DNA of 64,000 nt from assembly GCF_001625305.1 (NCBI RefSeq), contig NW_017802824.1, forward strand, positions 3,777,469 through 3,841,468, written 5' to 3'. Under the pieces are notes generated by a model. That model was given only the letters and a program-made list of their open reading frames with translations, was not told the DNA's origin and searched no databases. Of this stretch, positions 43,801 through 54,425 are shown piece after piece; within the stretch, counting starts at the first letter, position 1, and each line of letters starts with the position of its first letter. Origin of the DNA: Branchiostoma belcheri (taxonomy: Eukaryota > Chordata > Leptocardii > Amphioxiformes > Branchiostomatidae). Both the position numbers and the translations under genes were made by a program.

Positions 43801-46800
43801 CTGTACGGATATGTATAGGCAAAGTCACGAACGTCATTAGCAATAAAACCTCAAATATGATTGTGCCGGTAGATAGGCGGGATTTATTATACATGTGACA
43901 ATGGATATATGTATTGCTGGCAAATAAACTATAGATACACTCTAGGTAATAAAACCATAGATAAACCATACTGTAAGTTATTAGTTTAAAAATCACAAAA
44001 ACGAGAACCTGATTCCATAGTGTGTTGAATTAACACGTGGACACGCAACTTATACTTTAAAATGTACCATTGGTGGGCAGGTAGTATTCTTACACCAAAA
44101 AGCAGTTACCCAAGCAACTGGATATGATTTTGGAATCGGTCAGAGGTTTCAGCTAGTATCCACTAGCTTTCGTCAGTGACTGAGAGACCAGAGGTAGTAT
44201 TCTTGTTTTTTTTAATCTTCAAACTCCTGAAAGCGCCAGGGGAGCTGGTCTTGTGATTTGTTTCCTGATGATTTATGTGTCTGTCTGAGAGAACGATTTG
44301 TACAATTTTTACCCGCTGTTCAGAATTGATTTCATGTCTGATGGTTATGGCTACGTGCTGACACCATGTCTACTTCTTTGATTTTACGTCTGGTGGTCTG
44401 GTTACCCGATGACTCCGTATCTCTACACCGTAATCCACTCTCTTGCCCCGCGGCTGATGGGAGGTGACAGCCCGCCCACCCGTTTGGTGCAGATAGCCAA
44501 CGCCTCACATAAAAAAAAAACTTATTATGAGCTACTCCAAAAGCTTCAATTTCTTCATATTTACAATTCATCATGATTATGTCTAGTCTTTAAATATAAA
44601 CTTTATTTGAATACTGCTTTGCCTGTACGCAAACCAAACCCATTTAAGATATCCTAATGGTATATATTTATCTGAAGTTAGATATTAGTGTTTGCTGCAA
44701 CATGAAAGTGAGAGAAAACAGTCCTTTACATTGCGAAACGTTGAAGTGATATAAATCTCCCTGCGTCAATCAAATTGTGTATGATTTTTAATAAAATGTA
44801 CAGCTTCTAATCCGTTAGCATCATGTCGGAATTATCATAAAGAAGTTCTGAGGCCACCAATATTGCTATTTTCATTAACTAGACTTGAGTATTTTGCAGC
44901 TGACATCCACTTGGATATGATATGATATGATACATTGCTTCTGCTATCTGTAAACAAGTTTACTTCTGCAAAGCGCTATTGCGTGGGTTTTATAAGTGAG
45001 ATTTCATCTAAAATATCATCTCGGCACTCAGACACTCCGTCTCTGTACGGCTTGTCTGTCAGTCAGGGTTTGCTTAAGTGTTTTATTTTGTACATTTTAA
45101 GCAATACCGGAGGGTCTATCTCCTTTTCAAGTGAAGTCGTCTCGTCGTAATGATAGCATCCCAAGGAAATGTGAATGTTATTCTCTCAGACCCGACAGTG
45201 TGTCTTGACTAAACAAGTCTGGTTGTCGATGGTTGTCTAAAGGTGTATGTTGTGCATTTGTAGCAATTCCACTGGGTTTATTTCATTTTTATGTGCAGTC
45301 GCAATGTTCTAATGGTAGTCAAGGGGTTATTAAGTGGTGTCTGGTCTATTTTTGTACATCTAAAAGCGGTTCCAGAAAGTTATCGAAATGAATCAGATCA
45401 TCTGACGATGGTGTACTAAAACGTCATGGTAAGCGTTTCTCATGTGTTGGAATAAAGTTTAAACAGTATAACTATGGATTCTAGCAGATTTCAATAGAAT
45501 ATTACTAATAACTTGGCGCTGTCCAGAAAAAAATATCCTGCCTTATTACAGCGGCTTCTTTTCCTTGCATGTATCTCATTGCTACTCCACTCAGTCGACG
45601 TTACCCCTCCAGAGAAATAGTGTCAAGCCGGTAACAATCAGGACGGCTTGACGGACAGGCAGGCAATTACCTGCCGAGAAGCAAAGGTCTCCGAGCTTTC
45701 ACTGGACAGTCAGGAATGTGTTGGGAACCGTGATTTACCTGTCGAGCCTGATAATACCATGCCATTAGACTCACCAAGTTGGCGAGAAATGTAGGAGGGT
45801 AACAAGACGAAGGGCTCCGGGTTTGATTTGCAATGGAAAATGTCTAAAGAAGTCAGTGTTGTTGACTAATACTTCACGCAAACTGCGCGCGATGCAATCA
45901 AGTGAGGGGTGGGAAACGTCAATCACGATCTTTTCGGGGCTATGCTGTTTATTGCCGTCACAGATCCCTTCTGCCTCAGATTCATCGAGGGACTACGGTT
46001 CTGACATCATCCACTTCAGCCGGATTGCCGCGGAATCGGCTGAGGGCTTTGGAGAAAGCATGCACGGGACAGGTGCAGACTGTAGATCCTCTAACGAACA
46101 TATTATTATTGCAACATCAAACCACTAAGGAAATATCTTAATATTAGGTCCCCTCGTATAAAGTTAAAGATTTACACGGCGCGTCTGTAGATTTGGAGTA
46201 AACGATCGTCTCCAGTAGCTTGAACAACATCAATTCAATAAAAGACAAAGTAATTAGACTAGTAACTCATTCTACCTTAATGTATGGCGTACGGCAATAG
46301 ATAAACTATATCTTTATATGTATAGACAGCTCTACATTGGATGAGTCAAAGTCAGGATGTACCTGCATTCGTGTAGATTAAAAATAGAAAATTCCTACTG
46401 TCCGAACCTAATGGAAAAGCAGCTATGATTTGGCTAAGTGCTAGCACGCAAAGTGCCACTGTGTGTAGGCAAAAACCTTACGGAAATCCAATCCAACCAC
46501 ATTAAGCTTTAGCAAGGAGCAAAAGTACCCGGCAGGCGCAGAACTTCCCTTGGGCAGTTCTTTATTGATTGATCTCCGGCCTGCACATCCCTGCTGACAC
46601 GCAACGAAACCAACACCCGGTAAAGATCAAGTAGACAGATTAGTAGAGAGAAGTACTAAGGACTGGAATAGCCTCGCTTAATCACCAGAAAGCATATTAC
46701 ACCCAGGTAATTGTCTTCGAATACGGGGGTCGAATGAACGGCGGTAATAGACAGCATTTCTGCTCCATTACTTGCCACGAAGAGGATTACTGCCGATTAA

Positions 46801-48373
46801 GTGTACAGGCAGGCTACTGAAGAAGATGGGTTCCGGAGCACGGATTGAATTTGTAGTCTCACACTTGGAAAAGTGCTGCAACAGCACATGGGAAATAGGG
46901 AGATGATGCTCCTAATAACTGAAGATATATTTGATCCACCCTAAGAGAGTGACTAAATTATACAGAGTGGTCTGAAGATGTTTTCCTATCAAAAGGGATA
47001 TAGCTCTGCCCGTTGTATTTGTACCTTTGGGCCCCACCGTTCCGCATTGAGTGACTTCTCTGTCCTCTGTGGTGTTAAATGGGAATTCTAAGCAATAAAC
47101 GGGGCACCCACAGTTACCGTTATACATGCGCATTTCTCCTTCAGCTTTGGAGTCACTGATTAATGTTCAAACACGTGAATGGTAAGCCTTTGAAAACGCG
47201 CAGCTATGATTTGGGTGATGAAATTCGATATTCTAATCAGGACCCATCGGAAAAGCGACATCATTAGCTTCAATTCTGCAATATCTAAATCAGATTAAAG
47301 TAAATGGTCGCGCTGAAGTCTCTTAAACATTGTAAGTGAAGACCTCAAAGTACATAATTAGATTATTCTACTATTTCCAACCATCCGTGGTAGCAATTAT
47401 GGTTATCGAGGAAAAACATCTTCTGACGAAGACGTACTAATAGATACATAAAATGTGCCATCAATATATTTCAAAATGTAGGCGTATCTGACGAAATATA
47501 AAGATTAGGCGTTTATTATCAGCGTATATTGTCGTTTTTATTAAGACGTCGCCATAGTGTTTCAGGAATTGTATATTTGTGTATTGATTCTCATATGCTA
47601 GCAGGTTTTGTTGCCCTGTGAATTTTGCCGGTAGCTATCGGACTGTGTCACCTCCATATTGTAGCCGCTATCGGAAAAGTGATAACAGCACGGAAACCTG
47701 CCATGATATCGCCGGGACATATTTGCTACTATCGCATTTTCGGCGCTCCACTTTGATAACAGAATTCTTGATGGATACTAGGATGAAAGGACTAATAAAA
47801 GCGTGCGCGGGTCTAGGGCGCTTTGTTGTAATATTCAAGGCATAGATTGGGCTTAATCAAATTATAGAAAGGCGGTGAGTTCTTCATGATAGACTAATCA
47901 GGCTATTTTCAAAGACCTAGAATCTTCTGGTACCAGTGCTATACACGATTTAGTTATTTCTACTGTGATAGAACATATATTCGTTCCTGTTATAGATGGA
48001 ACGCTACGCTATAGTGCTACGCACTTCCATTGAAATAGGGTTTGATAGAGGTTCTACATTACTCTAATAAATACTAGTATTAAACATGTCGGAACTAAGC
48101 TGAGTCAGCACAAGCTTACAGTACACCCAGCATAGATCAAGTACGTAGTCAAACTGTAACTAAACGCTTTGCCACAAGTTATTTACGATTCCACCAACAA
48201 ACGTCACTTTCATTTAAATCTCAATACTTCAGCTAAATCGCTAAGTCCTTATGAAAAGTACCTGCGGTTTTTGCAATGCGTGCAGTAGTAATAATAAACA
48301 CCCTACCTTTCACAACGCGGGACAGAACAAGCAATATGACAAGAAACGCCCACTCAGTCCTCCGTGACTCCAT
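34757..48373 (-). CDS. Gene C: five-Ig-domain Kirrel/nephrin-like transmembrane receptor (complete, 668 aa)
   Basis: Exons, 5' to 3' on the reverse strand: 48373-48307, 42158-41847, 40555-40413, 39983-39818, 39522-39375, 39067-38952, 38815-38561, 38049-37878, 37455-37313, 36851-36732, 36234-36052, 35297-35191 and 34831-34757. They total 2007 nt in one frame. The order is signal peptide, V-set Ig1, Ig2 (split), Ig3 (split), Ig4, Ig5 (split), TM and a three-exon tail. The family role is cell-cell recognition at the surface; the specific partner is unknown. The Ig2 and Ig5 introns are absent from genes A and B. It is more diverged from A and B than they are from each other (for example KGTKLYFDNPLQF against KDTSLYWENPLRF). 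The least certain choices are the last donor (gtcggt) and the far 5' exon, across a 6.1-kb intron. Confidence 0.83.
35191..35297 (-). CDS. Gene C exon 12: cytoplasmic tail 2
   Basis: SLMHPLPPYSTVERQRPDGE then DNMVDSPYLEDPWEME. The phase-0 donor gtcggt was chosen to match B; an alternative donor four bases on would change phase. Confidence 0.75.
36052..36234 (-). CDS. Gene C exon 11: cytoplasmic tail 1
   Basis: 183 bp; ALPPIPSYMVPVGSDDVDDL then ELQDFKGTLKPRPPPRTD and PYSIGLSYP. Donor gtaggt. Homologous to the tail-1 exons of A and B. Confidence 0.81.
36732..36851 (-). CDS. Gene C exon 10: transmembrane segment
   Basis: AVVIASVTVIVLLILFATIF then VCIAKRTG. One hydrophobic helix followed by a basic cytoplasmic flank. 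Donor gttagt. Confidence 0.84.
37313..37455 (-). CDS. Gene C exon 9: Ig5 second part
   Basis: RQEERTSSRGVTNTLVISHV then GGVYVCETTNTFGTFQ. Acceptor gtttaaag, donor gtaagc. The two parts total 315 bp, against 318 and 312 in A and B. Confidence 0.82.
37502..37703. mobile_element. Inverted-repeat MITE inside the gene C Ig5 intron
   Basis: The left end ggtggtattttcaaac with gggcccggcctgg pairs imperfectly with the right end, which holds gccggtagggccccggg and gggaattgtggtc. It resembles the element at 16499-16684. It occupies about half of the 422-bp intron (37456-37877). Confidence 0.65.
37878..38049 (-). CDS. Gene C exon 8: Ig5 first part
   Basis: GKPYINTVSLKVSVRSG, RLVCEILSDPLPEETRWLRR and PVTASQRPGI. 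It ends in phase 2 at donor gtaatt. The domain is one exon in A and B. Confidence 0.8.
38561..38815 (-). CDS. Gene C exon 7: Ig4
   Basis: 255 bp; LSCEAEGYPKPRIRWRRKGT and MEGDYECVASNG. Acceptor catttag, donor gtgagc. Confidence 0.86.
38952..39067 (-). CDS. Gene C exon 6: Ig3 second half
   Basis: 116 bp; GNALHLPKLSRSAAGAYKCL then ADNGILPSGEGSI. The usual Asp of the DxGxYxC motif is Ala here. Donor gtaagt. Confidence 0.83.
39375..39522 (-). CDS. Gene C exon 5: Ig3 first half
   Basis: 148 bp; YSPIVRSRRQTIRATEGETI then LSCDVDSNPPADVSWKKIDG. Phase 2 out; donor gtagga. Confidence 0.83.
39818..39983 (-). CDS. Gene C exon 4: Ig2 second part
   Basis: It begins TPENAMAEVVSSVSLDLVIP after gccacag and continues GKNVTCVADQGYPD. 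Donor gtaggt restores phase 1. Confidence 0.82.
40096..40255. mobile_element. Foldback MITE inside the gene C Ig2 intron
   Basis: Arms of about 75 bp begin tccaagcaga and end tctgcttgga. Matching internal segments are ggtggcaaaa/ttttgccacc and gccagagaggg/ccctctctggc. The termini recall the element at 23582-23706. The intron is 39984-40412. Confidence 0.78.
40413..40555 (-). CDS. Gene C exon 3: Ig2 first part
   Basis: VPMKTPPKITGRDVTF, LTCMATDGNPLPRLRWFNGT and KLLQQ. It ends in phase 0 at donor gtaggg. Together with the next exon it makes 309 bp, against 306 in the unsplit exons of A and B. Confidence 0.82.
40876..41230 (+). mobile_element. tRNA-derived SINE in gene C intron
   Basis: The head is ggggtcgtggggcaaacggt with B box gggttcgaatcctg. 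The long tail contains gtccggtctcaggtttgac, shared in the opposite orientation with 4037-4404. It lies between Ig1 and Ig2 of gene C. Confidence 0.75.
41847..42158 (-). CDS. Gene C exon 2: Ig1, V-set
   Basis: 312 bp, as in B. It includes TLRCAFIGLTAQSVVFWEGP and RHRITGDPSRGEYHLEIKDV, then GGYRCSTLG. Acceptor tttttgcag, donor gtatgc. Confidence 0.87.
42209..42360. mobile_element. Partial copy of the caagcaactggat MITE
   Basis: It shares tttcgtcagtgacactgaag and agttgtcagaaaag with the adjacent element at 42370-42551, in direct orientation. The left terminus is degenerate. Confidence 0.6.
42370..42551. mobile_element. MITE, caagcaactggat family
   Basis: Ends agttactcaagcaactggat and atccattcagttgctcgagt plus aac are inverted over about 30 bp. 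It sits in gene C intron 1, just upstream of the V-set exon. A further copy starts at about 44098. Confidence 0.68.
43526..43540. promoter_or_regulatory. Palindromic poly(A)-signal pair
   Basis: The 15-bp sequence aataaaagttttatt reads AATAAA on both strands, between convergent small open frames. Confidence 0.3.
43536..43769 (-). CDS. Unrecognised candidate terminal exon or relic ORF
   Basis: This 77-codon frame ends EYSPTPLSTDASSDELCYAE-K-stop, with AATAAA overlapping its stop. It has an acceptor-like ttccacacag near its start. Composition looks protein-like, but no family is recognised and no partner exon was found. It could be a relic of a transposon gene nested in gene C intron 1. Confidence 0.2.
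   Translation of the reverse strand: MFKVDSTQSMLSPKKYSTNLDLSHIVQFKHGSKFACPTDWVPHINHEFHIQVPEEIEYSPTPLSTDASSDELCYAEK
48307..48373 (-). CDS. Gene C exon 1: start codon and signal peptide
   Basis: The ATG has a strong context (aaaATGG) and opens MESRRTEWAFLVILLVLSRV, then VKG. Donor gtaggg, phase 1. An in-frame ATG at 48427 would add MTRRGLSLCQGLTSLRRK, but its context is weak and it would bury the leader. Confidence 0.7.
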
Positions 48374-48680
48374 TTTTCTTCTCAGAGATGTCAGTCCCTG
48401 ACAAAGAGATAGGCCGCGTCTAGTCATCTAGCTCTCCGAGCGACTACACAGTCTCGATCTCCGCCTCACGAGTGCTAGCACACACACTGCGGAGCTCTCC
48501 TGGAAGAAGTGACTCCAGAGGCGTCGGGTCCAGCTCCTTAATAACCACACCAGAGCCCCGCAGCGGCAGCGCCACACAGACTTGTTTATCCCACTTTGTG
48601 ACCGTAATATGGGGAGCTGTCAGGAAGTCACCAGCTAATGTGTCAGCCCCGTGTGTGGTGCACCCGCTGTGCCACGCCTA
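48374..48680 (-). promoter_or_regulatory. Candidate promoter/5' UTR region of gene C
   Basis: A conspicuously GC- and CpG-rich patch (about 48410-48680) in an AT-rich background lies immediately upstream of the signal-peptide exon. No core-promoter motif is claimed. Confidence 0.35.
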
Positions 48681-50627
48681 ATGTAATTACCACAAGAATC
48701 GTGAACAGCCCCATCTATCATGTTTTCTACACCAGAAAACATGAAAGTATATCAATCCTCAAGTCCGAAAGCCACTGGCTGTGTATTTTCCGGTACAGCA
48801 ATCCTCTATGAATATTAATAGTCTGTGGAATTTGAAGTGATACCCCTGGATTTATCTAAGGAATACTAGTGGATGTCGTAAATTGTCAAGGGAATTACAG
48901 CAGCTTATAGGGCAGGCTCACGTTTAGGAGAGTTTTGTCTCAACTTTCTAAAACTCATAAAACACTAAAAAAATCTGGAATTCATGAATTCGAATCTGAT
49001 CAATCCTTGCACCAAGCAAAATAAGATATAAATACAGATATGAGTCCTTTAAGAACCTTAAAATATGTCGCTCGCAGACCTAGAGCGTCATAACGTATGA
49101 GCCTTTCCGTTTGTTAACTTCACGTAACAGGTTTATAGTTCCAGTTATTGCGGCTATCACTCGTACGCTTGCAACTTCTATGTTTTATGCACTTCCCACG
49201 TGACCCTTTTGCGTTGCACATCGGGAGAATACAAGAAACTGACAACGTCCTGTTATGTCTGGTAGGAGATAATCCAATTGCAGAATTGATAATACAGAAT
49301 GCAATTTCTATTTCTCTGAAGTCATCGGATGTCAATCTCAAGAAATTCCCAGTGATGTTGCGTATATGTTAGTGGGCCAACGGTATATATTCTGTCAGTT
49401 ACGTGCTCCTGGCGTTAGCGAATAAGGATCGTGCAGTAACCATAACAGTGCCGGAATAATGACATATCAGTGCCGGTAGTGACATCTACAATTATCTTCT
49501 TGTGCCAAGATTTATATTGGATTCCCAATGGAACATTTACCTCAAGCCATCATCTTTTTATGAAAGAAGGCTTCAGAATACCGTTTGTGTGCATTAATAT
49601 CTAGCAATATAATGACGATCGTAGTAAAAGTCTTGCACATTAATGCGCATTTACAGGCATCAGTAACAGTTTATCTCTTTTCAGAATAGTGTCGGAATTT
49701 ATACCAACACTAAGCTTTTAAGCACTGTTCCAAAACAATGAAAATCATCGTGTTTAGGCAATTGGTAATTTCTTCGAAATGGACAGTATCGTACAATACA
49801 ATGTTGTATAATACTGTAGTTTATTGTCAATAAACATAACCTCTATAGATGGTATAATTGTAAACTATGATTCTACCACAAAGGAAGGGACTGGAATTCC
49901 ATACCTACATCCGGATAAATCTATGGGATTCCCATTGAGAGGAGACCCTAGATCACACCTGTCAGAGATAAAGCCTGCTGTTGGCTCCGGACTACCGCCT
50001 AGAGACCGCACAGCCGGCCCGGTAAACCTGCACGAGAGCATGAGTGATGGTTTACTGTGCGTGGCTATAGACAGGGGAGTAAACTGGTATGTCCTGAGGC
50101 GCCGAGGATTCGGACATGTATTGGTGATTGTACAACCATGCTGGTTGAGGCGGAGAAGAATTAAATTATTGATTAATCCTGTACATGATGTATCACGGTG
50201 CATGTAGTTGGCCCGGTAGTACAAAATGCCCTCGTTGATAAAGCGGACACATGTACAACGATGGGTATCAACTAGATCACTGAAATAACATTTTTGCACC
50301 TTTTCAGTCATTCTTTATTTAAAGATAAAGTATGTATTTGAATCATATATTCAGGGCTCCAAGACATAACGGAACAATCCTCAACATTTATACCGCATTA
50401 CAAGGCATCCGTATAGATGGTCCAAGTTCTGATCTAGATTCCAGGAAGGCAGATCTGTAGTTCCTGACAGGAGTTCATGTCTGCGTATAGAGTCACTATT
50501 TCCCCCGGCTTATCGATGCCATTAGATTTTTTAACACAAAAAAAACGACCTAAAAGCATAGAAAATGTTAAGGTTTCAGATTGTATAAGCAACGGTATTA
50601 ATTGGGAGACGATGAGGGTTAGTGAAT

Positions 50628-50805
50628 GAATGCAAGACCTTTATTGTACGTGTATGCTCTTACAAGCTAAGTACATGTCATGAATAAACGAAAAAGAATA
50701 CGGCAAAACACTTAGACTATACATGCTAATGTGATCTACTATTTACATGCTCAACTTCTTCTCGCTTCTTGAGGCAGTTGTAGATGTACGATCATATAGA
50801 GCTAA
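50628..50805 (-). repeat. Dispersed repeat copy 1 (likely LINE 3' end)
   Basis: It shares acctttattgtacgt, catgaataaac, gtgatctactatttaca and ctcgcttcttgaggcag with 54245-54425. A gaat-rich edge suggests a LINE 3' tail on the reverse strand. Confidence 0.65.
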
Positions 50806-52146
50806 TGATGGTTTTTAGTTATAAGACATTCTTCAAGTCTTGTTCCCCACAGTTAATGAGCATATTTCCTACCTGAATGTGCGGTTTCATGTTGGACCGG
50901 AACACAGAACAGTCTTTTACCAGAAGAAACATCCCCCTGCAGCCGGAATCATGATTTCGTAATATTCTGCCATTACATGGCCACAACATGTCTGGGCAGG
51001 GCTATTATATACAGCATCATGGACAATCAACCGTGTGCTTGGAGCAAGAATACAGAAATTTTCAAAGGAAATTCTGTCAGTTATCTGAGAGTCAATGGTG
51101 CATGAAGCATTTAGCTGTTGGCAGCCCGTAGGTTGCTGCATCATTATCACAACACCCGCATGCCCCAATATTGTGTTATCGGACCAGCTAATATAATGAC
51201 AATTACCGGTAGACCCCTCTAAGCCACGGGATGAAAGGTGATCATTTATCTACCTCTATGTTCACCTTTAGCTTCGATGTTGCGTAAAAATGCGTTAGTA
51301 GTGTCTTGAGAACTATGAGACATTTATCAGTTTCTCAACTGTGTTAAAGAAAGCGTACTTACGTTTCAGACTTGCCTCGGGATAATTTCGTGGCTACATT
51401 CGCTGGGCAATGTTAAATGGCAAAAAAATATATATTCTTACCAATGTAATTTTTTAATCAACACTTTAAGATCCTTGAATCCTTGAATCGAACTTGGTGT
51501 CATGCAGCTATTAGCGACAAAATATAGCATTTATTGATATATTGATCTGATTAATCAACGTACTAAAACCAAACAGCCTTTTTGTTCTCGGGTTGAGACG
51601 ATTTCTAAGAGCATATCTGCCCAATTGCCCTGGCTATTGCGTCAGGCATGAAGCTAACTAGTGAAAATAGTCAAATTGCAAACTGTATGTTATTGTATCA
51701 CTAATATATTAGAACAAGTAAGCGACGGATGATACCAAAAAGGACCGTGCTTAAAACAAAAGACACGATCAGAAGAAAGGATATAAATGGTATATTCCAG
51801 CGTACCAATATCAGCCTGCACGCATTCAGGACAATGCTAGCTAGACCTATCAGTCTTCATTATTAACCATGTCTACTCCACTTTGAAAGAAGACAATAAT
51901 TAGAGTAGTTTCGTGCCCAGATCTATATGTCTCGGAGACCACAGGCTATAGTCGGCGTCTGTATCTGTAACCAAGTATTACCGAGGCTTACGTGGGACGC
52001 CGCCTGTAGTGAATTATGTTTGTTGTAATTTCTGGAGGCTGGAGCCACAGTGATTGCAGTAAATGCACATAATGACATAATATCCCACAAAAATAGGCGG
52101 CATGGTGGTCTGTGGCGTGTGTTTGGCGATGTCGTCAATGTTTTTT

Positions 52147-52265
52147 TTATTTATTCCAACATTTATCACATGACCTGGTGACGGCACACTCAAATTTTTT
52201 CAACCTATCTTCATGCCGCCACCAACGCAGACAAAGTCAAGGACAACATAGTTAGTTACATGATA
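52147..52265 (-). mobile_element. Truncated SINE tail
   Basis: It shares attccaacattta, gtgacggcacactcaa-type and atgccgccacca-acgcagacaaa segments with the SINE at 23785-24030. The tRNA head is absent. Confidence 0.6.
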
Positions 52266-53992
52266 CAAGTAACTTCAAACACCCTCAAAGTTAAAACTTA
52301 AGTGATATAAGGTTTGTACGACGTAAGATTGTTACAGTGTGTACGATTGTAAGATTGTAAATACCTAAATTTGTATGTAAACAAACATCAGAATTCAGCC
52401 ATGTATGTCAAGGCTGCGAGATATGTTGTTGATATGTTGATACAAATAAACCAATAAATAATAAGTGAAAACTTGAATTGTAGATCTATCATTTCAGACT
52501 GCCGAGCATATATAGTAGACACGCTTTGCAGGTTAGTGCGGCGTACGGAATAGAGTAGGTTTATAGTTTATGCAGCTCACATATAGATAAGAGAATGATC
52601 TGTAGGTATCACAGTATACAGAATTAAGTGCTACATTAGCCTGTACGTTCATCCCTTCGCTACATTTTGTGTCCGCTGGAGCTGCAGGTTTCGTGTACCG
52701 AGCTCAGTATCAGCACGACACGTCAGCTATTTTTAGATGCGCTAACATTTTACCTGGTCGTGCTGGGGAAATCCAGGATTTGTTTTATGTACTTTCCCTA
52801 CAGAGGAAAAGACTTTTCGTCTCTGATAAATGGTCCAGTCATATATGATTAATTCATATTCACCCTGATGGCTAGACAGGAACCTAAAGTTTGTGTAGAT
52901 ATCCAGAGGGAAGTATATTGCCGTGTGATAACAGAAGTACTCTCATTTCCATGCAACTTTTGAAAGAGTCAGTTTCTGACAGCCTATCTCTTTCCCCTTA
53001 TCGATACACTTAACTTGTCAGTGGCACGTTCATCTCTTTGTGACAGAAAAGATCCGTCTCTGGACTATGTGTATGATAAGAAATACGTACTGTAAAATCG
53101 AAGGGACGTGACATTGGCGCCAGGTAAAATTGATGCGAAATTGGACTGTCCAGACATATCTATCTAGGTTATAGGCTTATCCCTTAAATGCAAAAACGCC
53201 ATGGGCTTCTACCATTCGCTATCCCTCAAAGTATACCGACCGATAGACTCGTGTGTTTTGTCACGGGTAATGACTCCCAGTGACCAGCCCTGCAGAGAGT
53301 CGATATGTTTACTCTTGAGAACAAAGAAGGTCATTTTTTGCAAACAATCAATACAGGAACAGGTTAAGATCCATAGCCTTGTTACAGTGGTAATGTACTC
53401 TCGATAGAAAGATAGAATGTAATTTCTGCGTATTTCTGTGTGCTCTATCACTCCAACAATCGCCAGACTTGCAACTGCAATTGGCAAGACTATTCCGTAT
53501 TCTGATCTTCAAAGATATATTTCACATGGCAGGTCTTCTAAAGATTAGATTCGGGTAGAACACACACGAACCTGTGGAATATCAAAGAGCATAACTTATG
53601 TAGTTTGGTACTCGTGGCGATATTGAACTTGATATTGATGTACCTGTATACCGTACCCTACGGTTGAATCTGTTGGAATTTAAGAAATTTAATCAGGTGT
53701 TGCAGGTTGATTGAGACTTGGAGCAATTTGTCAAGTCTCGTGCCGTTACGGCAACCTGGGTTGTGTCATTTTCTACACTCACAGCCATTAACCACAGTGA
53801 GAACCTTCTCACTACCAGTGTAATTAAACGATCAATCAAGAAACCAATACAGCCTTTGATTACTTGGTAAAACAAATATGATGAAGCAATGCAAATTGCA
53901 CCAAGCACGGCATGTGTCATGGCAGCATTTAAAGTACATAAGGCTGAGGCATGGCTAAAAACTGGCCATTTTTGCAGCTAGCAGCTTATGAG

Positions 53993-54026
53993 GAATGAAT
54001 GAATGAATGAATGAATGAATGAGAGA
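53993..54026 (+). repeat. Microsatellite (gaat)n
   Basis: About seven gaat units followed by a gagata run. Another short gaat tract lies at 54236-54266. Confidence 0.88.
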
Positions 54027-54244
54027 TAGAGAGATAAACTAGTAATCAGTGCTGATGTTTGGACAGTTGTGAAACTTGAAACATAGTAACCCTTTATATT
54101 TTTATTATTCTAAGATGTTTTTTTATTCCAGTATAGTAATGTACAATATGTAAGGATTGTGTTATATAGCTGTGTTCGTACAAGCATGTATATGTTTGTT
54201 CAAGAGGCTCTCCTGGATGGAGGAATAAAGAATGGAAAGGAATG

Positions 54245-54425
54245 AATGAATGAATTAATGAATGACCTTTATTGTACGTTTCTACTCTTACAAACTACGT
54301 ATAGGTCATGAATAAACAGGGAAAAAGGATACAGCAATAACGCATACTAACGTGATCTACTATTTACAGTTTCAACTTCTCGCTTCTTGAGGCAGCTGTA
54401 TATGTACAAACATTTAAAGCTAATG
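54245..54425 (-). repeat. Dispersed repeat copy 2 (likely LINE 3' end)
   Basis: Same body as 50628-50805, preceded by a (gaat)n tract, the expected 3' microsatellite of a reverse-oriented LINE. Confidence 0.65.

Larger units (their letters stand above)
42552..48306. other. Gene C intron 1
   Basis: Mostly AT-rich, with no exon of gene C recognised. Two protein-like frames occur at 42644-42994 and 43536-43769 (reverse strand) and one at 43125-43313 (forward). None has a recognisable domain. Confidence 0.45.

Noticed and set aside
45823-46141. Two overlapping forward frames of about 100 and 79 codons
   Set aside because: No domain, no splice-flanked homology and no codon pattern distinguishing one frame from the other.
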